Assembly (NCBI RefSeq): GCF_004339545.1
Contig: NZ_SMGD01000017.1
Span: 62,001 to 126,000, forward strand
Length of the DNA stretch: 64,000 bases
Direction: 5' to 3'
Source: Celerinatantimonas diazotrophica
GTDB taxonomy: Bacteria > Pseudomonadota > Gammaproteobacteria > Enterobacterales > Celerinatantimonadaceae
In this document: positions 35,846-45,076 of the stretch, in pieces
Numbering within the stretch: the stretch's first letter is position 1
Layout of the letters: every line of letters starts with the position of its first letter
Program-made: the position numbers and the translations under genes
Notes under the pieces: model-generated
The model's database searches: none
What the model saw: only the letters and a program-made list of their open reading frames with translations
What the model was told of the DNA's origin: nothing

Positions 35846-36634
35846 ATGAAAGTCACTCAGTTAGTGATTGCCGCCGTCGCGCTTATGGGTAGTGTTAGCG
35901 CACTGGCAGAACAAACCAGCATTAAGTTTGGGGTGGAACCGCAATACCCACCGATGGAGAGTAAAACTGATGATGGTAAGTTGGTCGGATTTGATATCGA
36001 TTTGGGCAATGCGATTTGTGCTCAAGCCAAATTGAAATGTAGTTGGGTTGAAAGCTCATTTGATACCTTAATTCCAGCGCTTAAAGCGAAGAAATTCGAT
36101 GTCATTAACTCATCGATGGATATTACACCGCAACGGGCTAAGGTCATTGCGTTTACGCATGCAATTTATCAGTTACCGTCACAGCTTATTGTACGTAATG
36201 GTTCGGGTTTAAAACCAACAGCTGCTTCGTTGGCTGGGAAAACCATTGGTGTTTTGCAAGGCTCAAGTCAAGAAAGTTATGCGATGAAGCATTGGCAAAA
36301 CCATGGTGTGAATGTGGTTCCATACAAAGATCAAACTCAGGTCTATTTTGATATGGTTTCTTCTCGGTTAGATGGAACGCTTGTTAATTCATCATCAGGC
36401 CAGGCCGGATTCCTGGATAAGCCGATGGGTAAAGGATATGGTTTTTCTGGCAAGCCGGTTTATGATAAAGCCATTTTCGGGCCAGGGATTGGTTTTGGCC
36501 TGCGTAAAGATGACAAAGCACTGTTAAGCCGACTCAATAAAGCCATTGCTCAAGTCAAAGCTCAAGGGCTTATCCATAAGTTATCGAAAAAATATTTTAA
36601 AAACGTTGATGTGAGTTTACCGCAGAAAAACTAA
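35846..36634 (+). CDS. Basic/polar amino-acid binding protein
   Basis: 262-residue periplasmic ArgT/HisJ-type protein with a signal peptide (MKVTQLVIAAVALMGSVSAL-AE). Seen: VEPQYPPMESKTDDGKLVGFDIDLGNAICAQ, CSWVESSFDTLIPAL, SSMDITPQRAKVIAFT. Close relative of the protein at 30962. First of three genes of an importer lacking its ATPase gene. A hairpin terminator/attenuator separates it from the permeases, which would keep the binding protein in excess. Confidence 0.92.
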   Translation: MKVTQLVIAAVALMGSVSALAEQTSIKFGVEPQYPPMESKTDDGKLVGFDIDLGNAICAQAKLKCSWVESSFDTLIPALKAKKFDVINSSMDITPQRAKVIAFTHAIYQLPSQLIVRNGSGLKPTAASLAGKTIGVLQGSSQESYAMKHWQNHGVNVVPYKDQTQVYFDMVSSRLDGTLVNSSSGQAGFLDKPMGKGYGFSGKPVYDKAIFGPGIGFGLRKDDKALLSRLNKAIAQVKAQGLIHKLSKKYFKNVDVSLPQKN

Positions 36635-36659
36635 CGTTTTTTTGTAAAACTGATTCAAT

Positions 36660-36694
36660 CCATAGCCGCGGTTGGCGGCTATGGTTTTTTATTT
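36660..36694 (+). terminator. Hairpin between binding protein and permease genes
   Basis: CCATAGCCGC and GCGGCTATGG pair around GGTTG, then TTTTTTATTTTT. A partial terminator here would reduce permease expression. Confidence 0.8.
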
Positions 36695-36752
36695 TTGAAG
36701 AAGCTTGGTAAGCTATCGCGAGTCATTATTTTTCAGCTAGTTGGAATAGTGC

Positions 36753-37439
36753 ATGTTTTATAATTATGGTGGTCAGATTTGGCAAGGTACGCTGATCACA
36801 ATTGAACTATCTGTTCTCTCGGTGCTTGTTGCTGTCGTGTTGGGGTTAATTAGTGCCTGTGGCAAGCTATTTGGTAACCGGTTGCTCCGAGGGATCTCAC
36901 AAGTTTATACATCCATTATTCGAGGTGTTCCTGATCTCGTTTTGATGTTGCTTATCTTTTATAGCTTACAGATTTGGCTGAACCAGATTACAGATTGGCT
37001 GGGGCTGCCGACATTGCAAATTGACCCTTTTAGCGCAGGTGTGTTAACGATTGGCTTTATTTATGGAGCTTATTTTACCGAAACCTTCCGCGGTGCTTTC
37101 TTAATGGTGCCTAATGGACAGCTGGAAGCGGGTAGAGCCTACGGATTCAGTCGTTGGCAAGTGTTCCACTTGATCTTATTTCCGCAGATGATGCGTCATG
37201 CGCTGCCGGGGATTGCCAACAACTGGCTGGTGACGCTCAAAGCCACGGCGCTAGTGTCGCTGATTGGATTATCCGATCTGGTCAAGGTGACTCAAGATGC
37301 CGGGAAAGGGACCGATAATTTGTTTTTCTTTACTGTACTGGCCGGCGCGATTTATTTGCTACTTACGACGCTTTCAAATGGCGTGTTGTGGTATCTGGAA
37401 CGTCGTTATCAATTTGAACTGAAAAAACCATCATTATGA
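36753..37439 (+). CDS. Amino-acid ABC permease, HisQ/ArtQ-like
   Basis: 228 residues, five membrane helices. Seen: QGTLITIELSVLSVLVAVVLGL, the EAA loop GQLEAGRAYGFSRWQVFHLI, and FRGAFLMVP. Overlaps the next permease gene by 4 bases. Subunit of a polar amino-acid importer. Confidence 0.93.
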   Translation: MFYNYGGQIWQGTLITIELSVLSVLVAVVLGLISACGKLFGNRLLRGISQVYTSIIRGVPDLVLMLLIFYSLQIWLNQITDWLGLPTLQIDPFSAGVLTIGFIYGAYFTETFRGAFLMVPNGQLEAGRAYGFSRWQVFHLILFPQMMRHALPGIANNWLVTLKATALVSLIGLSDLVKVTQDAGKGTDNLFFFTVLAGAIYLLLTTLSNGVLWYLERRYQFELKKPSL

Positions 37440-38152
37440 TTGATCTGATTCAACAATATTGGCAGCAGTTGCTGTACACCAATGGTTATCATTTTACCGG
37501 GGTTGCAGTTACGCTGTGGTTGCTGGTGATTTCGATATCGTGTGGCTTCGTCATCTCAATTGGTTTATCAATTGCGCGAGTAAGTGAACATAAATGGCTG
37601 CAATTTCCGGTGTGGTTATTTACCTATGTTTTTCGTGGCACGCCACTTTATGTGCAGTTACTGATTATCTATTCTGGTTTGTATTCTTTGGATGCGATTC
37701 GCAGCCATGAATTTTTAAACTGGTTTTTTAAAAGTGGTTATCGCTGCACGATTTTAGCGTTGGTGTTAAATACCTGTGCGTATACGACTGAAATTTTTGC
37801 CGGAGCGATTCGCTCTATTCCCAAAGGCGAAATTGAAGCGGCGCATGCATACGGATTTTCCAACTGGAAATTGTATCGTTATGTGATTATTCCATCGGCT
37901 TTACGTAAAGCAATCCCTGCATACAGTAACGAAGTGATTTTAATGCTGCATGCAACATCGTTGGCTTTTACGGCAACTGTTCCAGATATCTTGAAAATCG
38001 CTCGTGATATGAACTCGCAGACCTATATGACCTTCGATGCGTTTGGGATTGCCGCGATTATCTATATGTGTATTTCATTTTCGCTGATTGGTTTGTTCCG
38101 CCAAGCTGAGCGGCGTTGGCTGAAACACTTAGAGCCTGCGCAATCTGCATAA
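37436..38152 (+). CDS. Amino-acid ABC permease, HisM-like
   Basis: 238 residues, five membrane helices. Seen: FRGTPLYVQLLIIYSG, GEIEAAHAYGFSNWKLYRYVIIP (EAA loop) and HATSLAFTATVPDILKIARD. Heterodimer partner of the HisQ-like protein. No ATPase gene follows; the next gene is on the other strand. Confidence 0.93.
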   Translation: MIDLIQQYWQQLLYTNGYHFTGVAVTLWLLVISISCGFVISIGLSIARVSEHKWLQFPVWLFTYVFRGTPLYVQLLIIYSGLYSLDAIRSHEFLNWFFKSGYRCTILALVLNTCAYTTEIFAGAIRSIPKGEIEAAHAYGFSNWKLYRYVIIPSALRKAIPAYSNEVILMLHATSLAFTATVPDILKIARDMNSQTYMTFDAFGIAAIIYMCISFSLIGLFRQAERRWLKHLEPAQSA

Positions 38153-38157
38153 TGAAC

Positions 38158-38180
38158 CAAGCCAGTCTAAGACTGGCTTG
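38158..38180. terminator. Hairpin between convergent genes
   Basis: CAAGCCAGTC and GACTGGCTTG pair around TAA. No strong T-run on either side, so a weak or rho-assisted terminator. Confidence 0.5.
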
Positions 38181-38183
38181 AGA

Positions 38184-39410
38184 TTATGAGAGCGCTTTGC
38201 CTTTAAACTCTGGGATGAGTATCAGCGTTGCTAAAATATCGATGATATAAATCACCGCGAGTAGTGCCAGTGCGATCCGAAATGAATATAAACTGGCCAG
38301 GGCACCAATGACCAATGGCCCGAAACTACCAACTGCACGACCGATGTTAAACAACACATTTTGCGCAGTTGCTCGAGCCTGAGTTGGATAAGCCTCAGAC
38401 ATTAAGGCACCATAACCGCCTAACATTCCATTGACGAACATCCCTAGAAACGCACCCGCAACAAGCATGACCGTTGGCTGGCTAATGAGTGCATAGACAA
38501 TCACCATGATCACGGCACCTGTTTGGAATAGGATAAAACTCGGTTTACGACCGATGCGATCGGCTAACTGGCCAAATACCCAGATCCCACTCATCATGCC
38601 GAGGATAGTCACCGACATCCACAGTGATGATTTTGTTAAATTAAAGCCGAGTTGTTTGGATAAAAAGCTGGGCATCCAGATCATCATGCCGTAATAACCA
38701 AAGTTCTGCACACTGGTCAGAATGACAATACCGAGACTAATGCGGCGGGTTTCACGGTCTTTAACCAGCAGTGCAAAGCGCTGCATCGATGATTGCTGGG
38801 TTTGCTTTTGCGCAAATAGTTCGGGTTCGTGTAGTTGACGGCGCATAAACCAGGCTAAAAATGCTGGAATAATGCCAACCATAAACATGCCGCGCCAGCC
38901 AATACTGGGGAGTAACATGGGGGTGAGGACGGCCCCAAGCAAAACACCGACTTGCCAACCCAATGCGACATACGATGAGGCGCGAGCCCGTTGGTTAGCC
39001 GGCCATGCTTCAGCGGCCAGAGCCATGCCAATACCAAATTCACCACCCAAACCAACCCCGGCAATGGTGCGATAAATCAGTAAGTCCCAGTAGCCTTGGG
39101 CAAAAGCACAAAGACCGGTAAACACGGCAAATAATACAATACTCCAGGTTAGGACTTTGACTCGACCATAACGGTCGCTTAATGCACCGAAAATTACGCC
39201 TCCGGCAACGGCACCAATGAGAGTCCATGAGACTAATGAACCGGCCTGAGTGCTGGTCAGTCCTAGGCCACTGGCGATGGCATTTAGCATAAATCCGAGG
39301 ATTAATAGATCGAATCCATCCATCGCATAGCCCATGGCTGAGCCCGCTAACGCCTTATATGGGTAGCCGCGGGAGTGTACTAATGGTTCATCTAGGGTTT
39401 CACTGGACAT
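38184..39410 (-). CDS. MFS transporter (metabolite:H+ symporter type)
   Basis: 408 residues, twelve predicted helices. Seen: first-half motifs YAMDGFDLLILGFML and GALSDRYGRVKVL (MFS motif A), YRTIAGVGLGGEFGIGMALAAEAWP, and the second-half repeat FGQLADRIGRKP. The D-x-x-D of the first helix and GEFGIG are typical of the aromatic-acid and NanT/MHS groups. The hydroxyarylate decarboxylase cluster 4 kb away makes an aromatic acid plausible, but it has its own start and no shared operator. Confidence 0.85.
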   Translation of the reverse strand: MSSETLDEPLVHSRGYPYKALAGSAMGYAMDGFDLLILGFMLNAIASGLGLTSTQAGSLVSWTLIGAVAGGVIFGALSDRYGRVKVLTWSIVLFAVFTGLCAFAQGYWDLLIYRTIAGVGLGGEFGIGMALAAEAWPANQRARASSYVALGWQVGVLLGAVLTPMLLPSIGWRGMFMVGIIPAFLAWFMRRQLHEPELFAQKQTQQSSMQRFALLVKDRETRRISLGIVILTSVQNFGYYGMMIWMPSFLSKQLGFNLTKSSLWMSVTILGMMSGIWVFGQLADRIGRKPSFILFQTGAVIMVIVYALISQPTVMLVAGAFLGMFVNGMLGGYGALMSEAYPTQARATAQNVLFNIGRAVGSFGPLVIGALASLYSFRIALALLAVIYIIDILATLILIPEFKGKALS

Positions 39411-39615
39411 AACTATTCCTTGCTGTTAACAGTTAAGAGATATCAAAAGGGGGGAAATCTGGGAGTGAATTGTAACGAATTTTTCTCGCTAGATCGCATT
39501 AAAATAAACTTTCTTCACCTAGTGATTATTGATAGCGATTGCTCTGAAAGGGGAGCTTTGGGGGTATCGCAGCCTCTCTTGACTGAGCGAGGTTTATATT
39601 AACTATAATATCATT
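39411..39615. other. Intergenic region upstream of the leader
   Basis: AT-rich; a short imperfect GC hairpin is possible (GCAGCCTCTC.. GAGCGAGG, about 39570-39592). No gene seen. Contains the divergent promoters for the MFS gene and dkgB. Confidence 0.35.
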
Positions 39616-39715
39616 ATATCCGTCGCTGCTGGCGAGCACCTCCATCGAGGGGCGAACTGAACGATTTGCATTATCCCCCGGCAGCGTTTTACCCTGAAAA
39701 GGTATGACGGACGGA
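39616..39715 (+). ncRNA. Structured leader of unknown class before dkgB
   Basis: A nested fold is visible. TCCGTC (39619-39624) pairs with GACGGA (39706-39711). Directly inside, GCTGCTGG (39625-39632) pairs with CCGGCAGC (39678-39685). Inside that is CCTC/GAGG around CATC (39639-39650). ACC/GGT closes a small CTGAAAA loop (39691-39703). GGGG (39649-39652) may pair with CCCC (39675-39679), a pseudoknot. It precedes dkgB by about 45 bases. I tried to match TPP, FMN, lysine, Moco, SAM, glycine, c-di-GMP and yybP-ykoY riboswitches from memory and none fits. Confidence 0.4.
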
Positions 39716-39759
39716 TTTAGTCATTTGTCCTAACCATTCACCAACCAATGGGAGTTGCT

Positions 39760-40566
39760 ATGAATACGATTCCATCACTTGGAGCTGGTACATTTCGCCT
39801 TAAAGGAGAGGATGCCTATAATTCCGTTAAAATGGCCTTGGAAGTTGGTTTTCGGCACATTGATACGGCACAGGCTTATGATAATGAGGCTCAAGTTGGC
39901 CAAGCGATAGCTGACAGCCATGTCGATCGAGATGATATCTTTTTAACCACGAAAGTGTGGATGGATCATTATCCGAAAGAGTCTTTTATCCCCAGTGTGA
40001 AAGAAAGCTTGGCAAAATTGCAGGTCAGTGAAGTTGACTTATTACTGGTACATTGGCCAGATGAGTCGGGCCATGTTCCCATGCAGGAATATTTAACTGA
40101 ACTTTCTCGAGCCCAAGAGCAAGGGTTAACTCGCACTATTGGGGTTTCCAATTTTACGATGGCTCAGATTGACCAAGCACTGAGTATTTTAGGCGCTGGG
40201 AAAATCCTGACCAATCAGATTGAAGTGCATCCATACTTACAAAATCGCAAGCTAATTGAGCATTGCCGACAACACGACATCCGTATTACCGGTTATATGC
40301 CATTGGCTGTCGGGAAGGTTAATGATGATCCATTGCTGCAAGAAATTGCTCGATCGCACCACACGAGTGCGGCATCTGTTGCGATTGCCTGGCAGCTGCA
40401 ACAAGGGTTAATAACCATTCCCTCCTCAACCAAACCGGAACATTTGGCCGCGAACTTAGAAGCGCGCTTAGTTAAATTAAGTGGTCAAGAGATGAAACGG
40501 ATCAGTACCTTGGAGCGCGCTGAGCGTCTAGCTAATCCCGATTTTGCGCCGCAATGGGATGAATAA
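39760..40566 (+). CDS. dkgB: Aldo/keto reductase, 2,5-diketo-D-gluconate reductase B-like
   Basis: NADPH-dependent reductase of the YafB/DkgB class (also acts on methylglyoxal), 268 residues. Start ATG 39760 chosen because GGGAG precedes it. Seen: GFRHIDTAQAYDNEAQVGQAI (catalytic Asp and Tyr), TTKVWMDHY (Lys), VDLLLVHWPD (His), and the NADP-binding IPSSTKPEHLAANL. Followed by a strong terminator. Confidence 0.88.
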   Translation: MNTIPSLGAGTFRLKGEDAYNSVKMALEVGFRHIDTAQAYDNEAQVGQAIADSHVDRDDIFLTTKVWMDHYPKESFIPSVKESLAKLQVSEVDLLLVHWPDESGHVPMQEYLTELSRAQEQGLTRTIGVSNFTMAQIDQALSILGAGKILTNQIEVHPYLQNRKLIEHCRQHDIRITGYMPLAVGKVNDDPLLQEIARSHHTSAASVAIAWQLQQGLITIPSSTKPEHLAANLEARLVKLSGQEMKRISTLERAERLANPDFAPQWDE

Positions 40567-40574
40567 ATTTTTAA

Positions 40575-40605
40575 ACGCCACCTTATTGAGGTGGCGTATT
40601 TTTTC
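40575..40605 (+). terminator. Terminator of dkgB
   Basis: ACGCCACC and GGTGGCGT pair around TTATTGA, followed by ATTTTTTC. Confidence 0.9.
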
Positions 40606-40614
40606 GCTATTGTC

Positions 40615-40882
40615 CTAGGGACTGTTGACCTTTGGTGGTTGAATTTTGTTCAAATTAAACGCATTTTGAACGCGGCGCCTCCTGCGTCGCTTATGAGTGA
40701 AGCAAGCAGGGGGCAACAAAGTTCAGGATGCGTTTAAATGAACCCCAAGGGCAGTATCTGAGAGGAATTTATCCAGCGTTAAATGTTCTTTGTGGCCAAT
40801 AACTACACGGCACAACGTTTGCCTTGCCTAAATCCCTCTCAGATTTCTGCAAAACTAATCACGAAAGGTCAACAGTCCCTAG
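40615..40882 (-). mobile_element. MITE-like element, copy 2
   Basis: 268 bp, ends CTAGGGACTGTTGACCTTT and reverse complement; inverted with respect to the copy at 24298 and nearly identical to it. No coding capacity. It sits just after the dkgB terminator, close to the end of the convergent lplT-aas gene. Confidence 0.88.
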
Positions 40883-40963
40883 CCAATGGACGGCGAGCGG
40901 CTTCATTGCCCAAGAGAAAGATGCAACCTGCGCTGTATTTTCATTGAATACAGCGCTTAGAGG

Positions 40964-43900
40964 TTACCGATTCGCTAACGCCTGTTCTTTGGCCGCGGTA
41001 AAATCGACTTTACCACTTCCTAAAATGGGCAGTTCATCCACTTGAATCACTTCTGATGGAACCATCAGTGCTGGCATTTTATGCTCAATCAATTGCGCCC
41101 GGAACTGCTCTGGTGCCATCTTGCTAGTGGTTAGCAAAACTACTTTTTCACCTTTTTTCTCATCGGGGATATTGACTGCAACCATGGCTAAATCAGGTTC
41201 ATCGATGATGGTTTTGATCTGCTGTTCTATCGCTCCTAAGCTGACCATTTCGCCACCGAGTTTGGCAAACCGCGAATAGCGATCGACGATACACAGGTAG
41301 CCGTCTTCATCAAGATGGCCTTTATCACCGGTTTTATACCAGCGCAGTCCATCTAATTCGACGATTACCTCGGCGGTTTTCTCCGGATTATTCAGATAAC
41401 CTTTCATAATCTGCGCACCTCCAATCAGAATCAGGCCATCTTCTCCGGTTGGTAGTTGCTCAAGCGTGTTCGGGTCAACGATGCGAAACGTCGTCCCCGG
41501 CAAGGCCATCCCGACGGTGCCTGGGCGGGCCGCTTCTTGGACTTGCGCGGTATCTAGGTCGATATGGCCGGGAAGATTGACACTCGCAACGGGAGTGGTT
41601 TCTGTCGTGCCGTATCCTTCCAAGACCGTTTTACCAAAGCGTTGAGCAAACTGATCACGCACTTGTGGATCGAGTTTCTCCGCGCCACTGACTACCGCTC
41701 GTAAACTTGCCAACATGAGCGGATGAATGCGCCGGTTACGGATATATAAGCGTAAGAAGGTTGAAGTTGCGCACATGATTGTGGCCTGATACTTGGTCAC
41801 TGCCTTGGCAATGTTTAAGCCATCCGTTGGGTCAGGGTGACAGACCGCTGGGATCCCTTCAATCATCGGCAGTAAGCCGGTGACGGTCAGGCCAAAAGCA
41901 TGGAATAGTGGCAATGTGGCCATGATTCGGTCTTGGCTTTGCACATTTAGAACATCCGAGACTTGGCGCATATTTGCCATGATATTACGGTGGCTTAACA
42001 TGACCCCTTTCGGCGCCCCTTCACTGCCTGATGAAAATAAAATTGCAGCAGTATCATCTAAGCTTACCGGTGCGCACCAAAACAGTTGGAGCCAGCTGGT
42101 TGGCAGCAGTTTGGCCATCAACGCACTAGTAATCGCGCTGGATTTACGAACGTTTTTAGCGAAGTCTTCTAGATATAAAACGTCTTTGTTAGCCAGTAGC
42201 GGCTGACAATCGATGCCACGCTTTTCCAATTTGGTTATAAACACTCGCGAGGTGACGATACTTTGCACTTGTGCCTGTTCCAGAGCATCGATTTGAGCTG
42301 ATTTTGCCGCCGTATAGTTGATATTAACGATGGTTTTACCAGCCATTAGCCCGGCCATATTGGCCACCAATCCAGGGACCGAGGTCGGGACTAACAATGC
42401 TAAATTTTGCCCCGGTAACTGTTTGATGGATTTGCGCATTAAGGCACTCATGGTTAACAAGCGCTGATGCGACTGTGGTTTGCCCTTGCTGTCAACCAGC
42501 GCCCACTCGGTTGGTTTGGATTTAGCCGTTTGGATCCAAGATTGGGCCAGTGGTTCGAGAGTGTCGGCATATTCATTCCAAGTTGAAACCGACAGGTCAA
42601 AAACATGTTGTTTGAGTTCGTTCGCTTTCGTTTGCATCGATAATGGTTTGCCAAACGCAATGACAACATCCCGTTTTAGCCCCTGTGAGCGTAGCTGGGT
42701 TAGTTTGTCTGAGGAGCGGGAGAAGGCGCTTCCCCAGAGCCCACGCAGGTAGAAAGGAATGATGACGCCGGATGCTCCTTCGCAGGCTTTTTCATAGCCG
42801 CGTTTAAATTCGCCTAACTGCCCGAGATGGCTAATTGCCCCTTCGGGGAACAGACAAACGACTTCACCATTATTTAAAAGTGTGCTGATTTGCGACAGTG
42901 CATCACGGCTATGCGAACCTGAGATGGGGATCACTTTGTAGAGGTCGAAAAACCATTTGCAATACCAACGCTGATAGATACTGCGGTCCATGACAAAGTG
43001 AATATGACGAGGACAGGCCATCTGGAGCATCGCCCAATCGAGCCAACTAATGTGGTTGCCGAGCAGTAATATACCTTGTTGGCTCTGCTGTATATTTCTA
43101 AGTCCCAGCACTTTGAGCCGATATTTTCGTTGCAATAGTGTGCTCACCAAGGCGCGAAGGAGTGCCTCGGGTAGCACAATAATGGCCACAATGGTGGCAA
43201 CTATCGCTAGAATGCCCAGTGCCCACAGGAGGAAACTCATGTTGAATGCAAACAGTGCAAAAAGCACGGTCAAGGCTAAAAATGCGAGCATTCCAATGTT
43301 CTGAATAAAGTTATTGCCCGCGAGTACTGAGCCCAACTGATCTTCTTTGGCGTGAAACTGCACCAGTGCATTTAATGGCACACAAAACAGCGCCCCACAC
43401 ATCCCAATGATGAAGAACTCGCCACCAAGAATACTGAGCGACTGAGTTTGGACCAAAGCCAGTAACCCTAGGGCAACACCGGCTATCCCAACTGGAATTA
43501 ACGCTAAATTAATCTGTTTGCGTGATAGGTGGTTGGCTAACATCGAACCGACAATAATACCAATCCCAGAAAGTGCCATAATACCCTGCAATACAAAGGT
43601 GTTATCGATGCCTAGATGGGCTTTGCCATAAGCGGGAAAGACGGCCAACATTACTTGTGACAACGCCCAAAACAACGTCAGCCCGAGGACCGATTGCCAA
43701 ATCGCTTTTTTCTGACCTAATAGGTGCAAATTGGCACGAAGCGTTTGTCCTTTCATATAGTTACGCCAGTTAAATGACGTTTCTCGAACGCTGGTGTGAG
43801 TGTCTTTGAGCATTAAAGATGTCAGAAACTCAAAGCTTGCCAGAATCACCAAGGCCCAACCAAGAGGGGCGACAGAATGCAAAACATCGGCTGGAACATA

Positions 43901-44413
43901 GCTCGTTGCTGCGGGGAGCAGTGACTCAAACAATGCTGAAAACACAACGATTGAGCATAAAATTGCAACCATGGAAACGGCTTGGATCCAGCCATTTCCT
44001 TCGCTTAACCGTTCGACCCCTACCAGATCCCGGATATAGCCATATTTAGCGGGCGAGTAGATAGCGCTTTGCAAAGCGAGTAAGAAGGTGAGAATAAATG
44101 CGCCAATAAAGTAGCCATGGTAGTAACACCAAGTAATCAGAACGGTGATTACAACGCCAGCGGCGGCACTTAGTTGCATCACTCGTTGTTTTTTATAGCG
44201 GTCACTGATGAAGCCCGCGGGTGTGAAAAGTAAGATAAATGGCAATAAAATTAGTGCATTCACAATCGCTGTTAGCTCGATTTGGAGATTGCCATCGAAA
44301 CTTTTAAATAGCGTATTTTGGATGATAATTTTATGGCCGAGATCGACAAAAGCGTTCAGAAAAGCCACCACAACATAAGCGGCAAATCCTCGGGAACGAA
44401 TTAAGCTTTTCAT
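40964..44413 (-). CDS. Fused LplT-type transporter, PlsC acyltransferase and acyl-ACP ligase
   Basis: 1149 residues joining three functions found as LplT and Aas in E. coli. Residues 1-410: MFS transporter, twelve helices (lysophospholipid flipping). About 430-620: PlsC acyltransferase with GNHISWLDWAML (H-x4-D) and FPEGAISHLGQL. About 650-1149: AMP-forming ligase with AAILFSSGSEGAPKGVMLSHRN, GYGTTETTPVAS and WYKTGDKGHLDEDGYL. Together they import lysophospholipid, activate a fatty acid on ACP and reacylate. It overlaps the TetR gene by 4 bases. Such fusions are known in Vibrio and Shewanella relatives. Confidence 0.92.
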   Translation of the reverse strand: MKSLIRSRGFAAYVVVAFLNAFVDLGHKIIIQNTLFKSFDGNLQIELTAIVNALILLPFILLFTPAGFISDRYKKQRVMQLSAAAGVVITVLITWCYYHGYFIGAFILTFLLALQSAIYSPAKYGYIRDLVGVERLSEGNGWIQAVSMVAILCSIVVFSALFESLLPAATSYVPADVLHSVAPLGWALVILASFEFLTSLMLKDTHTSVRETSFNWRNYMKGQTLRANLHLLGQKKAIWQSVLGLTLFWALSQVMLAVFPAYGKAHLGIDNTFVLQGIMALSGIGIIVGSMLANHLSRKQINLALIPVGIAGVALGLLALVQTQSLSILGGEFFIIGMCGALFCVPLNALVQFHAKEDQLGSVLAGNNFIQNIGMLAFLALTVLFALFAFNMSFLLWALGILAIVATIVAIIVLPEALLRALVSTLLQRKYRLKVLGLRNIQQSQQGILLLGNHISWLDWAMLQMACPRHIHFVMDRSIYQRWYCKWFFDLYKVIPISGSHSRDALSQISTLLNNGEVVCLFPEGAISHLGQLGEFKRGYEKACEGASGVIIPFYLRGLWGSAFSRSSDKLTQLRSQGLKRDVVIAFGKPLSMQTKANELKQHVFDLSVSTWNEYADTLEPLAQSWIQTAKSKPTEWALVDSKGKPQSHQRLLTMSALMRKSIKQLPGQNLALLVPTSVPGLVANMAGLMAGKTIVNINYTAAKSAQIDALEQAQVQSIVTSRVFITKLEKRGIDCQPLLANKDVLYLEDFAKNVRKSSAITSALMAKLLPTSWLQLFWCAPVSLDDTAAILFSSGSEGAPKGVMLSHRNIMANMRQVSDVLNVQSQDRIMATLPLFHAFGLTVTGLLPMIEGIPAVCHPDPTDGLNIAKAVTKYQATIMCATSTFLRLYIRNRRIHPLMLASLRAVVSGAEKLDPQVRDQFAQRFGKTVLEGYGTTETTPVASVNLPGHIDLDTAQVQEAARPGTVGMALPGTTFRIVDPNTLEQLPTGEDGLILIGGAQIMKGYLNNPEKTAEVIVELDGLRWYKTGDKGHLDEDGYLCIVDRYSRFAKLGGEMVSLGAIEQQIKTIIDEPDLAMVAVNIPDEKKGEKVVLLTTSKMAPEQFRAQLIEHKMPALMVPSEVIQVDELPILGSGKVDFTAAKEQALANR

Positions 44414-45024
44414 GCGAAGGTCTCCTGCTGCCAGCTTGATAAATAACGCGTTAATAAGTCATTGACCAATGGCTCTTGGTTGATATCGGTTAAAAAGAGT
44501 TTTCCCTGTGCGTTTAAGGCAGCGATGCCATGAATGGCGCACCATAGTGAACGGGTTGCTAAGGTTAAGGAGGCTTCGCTGGCGTGTGGATTCAAGGCTT
44601 TAAGAGGCTCGGTTACATAGCCAAAAAGCTTCTCAATTGCGTCGTTGAGCCACTGAGGCGTGCTAATTTCATCGTTGGTGTGATGCTCGAACATCAAGGT
44701 CCAGCGGTTTGGCCAACGAGCGGCAAAATCGAGATAGCTGTCTGCGACTATCTTGAGCGTTGCACTAGGGGTTTGCTGGTGTTCTGAGCCAATATTGCGG
44801 CTCAGCAGTTCATCGAGTTTTGCCATACTGCGTGCATTGATATGCCAACATAGATCATCAAGATTGTTAAAGATCAGATAGAGTGTCCCGACAGAATAAC
44901 CGATTTGATTGGCTATTTTGCGTGTGGACAGGGCACTAAGACCTTGTTTATCAATCAACTCTTCGCCAGCGATGAGCGCGAGTTCTTTGAGTTGTTCACG
45001 ACTGTGATCATTGCGTCGGGCCAT
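44410..45024 (-). CDS. TetR-family repressor
   Basis: 204 residues from ATG 45024, which has AGGAG upstream; a longer TTG start (45054) would put the operator inside the gene and is rejected. HTH: GLSALSTRKIANQIGYSVGTLYLIFNNLDDL. C-terminal TetR_C domain WNRWTLMFEHH-like region. Overlaps the fused transferase gene (ATGA), so it controls it and itself through two sites upstream. Confidence 0.9.
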   Translation of the reverse strand: MARRNDHSREQLKELALIAGEELIDKQGLSALSTRKIANQIGYSVGTLYLIFNNLDDLCWHINARSMAKLDELLSRNIGSEHQQTPSATLKIVADSYLDFAARWPNRWTLMFEHHTNDEISTPQWLNDAIEKLFGYVTEPLKALNPHASEASLTLATRSLWCAIHGIAALNAQGKLFLTDINQEPLVNDLLTRYLSSWQQETFA

Positions 45025-45040
45025 TGTTGTCTCCTGAAAC

Positions 45041-45053
45041 TGAACACTGTTCA
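45041..45053. promoter_or_regulatory. TetR operator 1
   Basis: TGAACACTGTTCA, a 13-bp palindrome with an odd centre, 17 bases upstream of the TetR start. Identical core to site 2, whose centre is 36 bases further upstream. Confidence 0.75.
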
Positions 45054-45076
45054 ATTAATGTTTAGATGGATTTTAA

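Noticed and set aside
39540..39600. yybP-ykoY manganese riboswitch near GGGGAGC
   Set aside because: Only a short purine-rich string resembles it; conserved junctions are absent and the downstream gene is not a metal exporter.
40824..41045. Frame overlapping the MITE copy and the end of the lplT-aas fusion
   Set aside because: Shares the same repeat-derived N terminus and then reads antisense to a real gene.
45007..45054. TTG start for the TetR gene at 45054
   Set aside because: It would place the operator inside the coding region; the ATG at 45024 has AGGAG upstream and gives a family-like N terminus.
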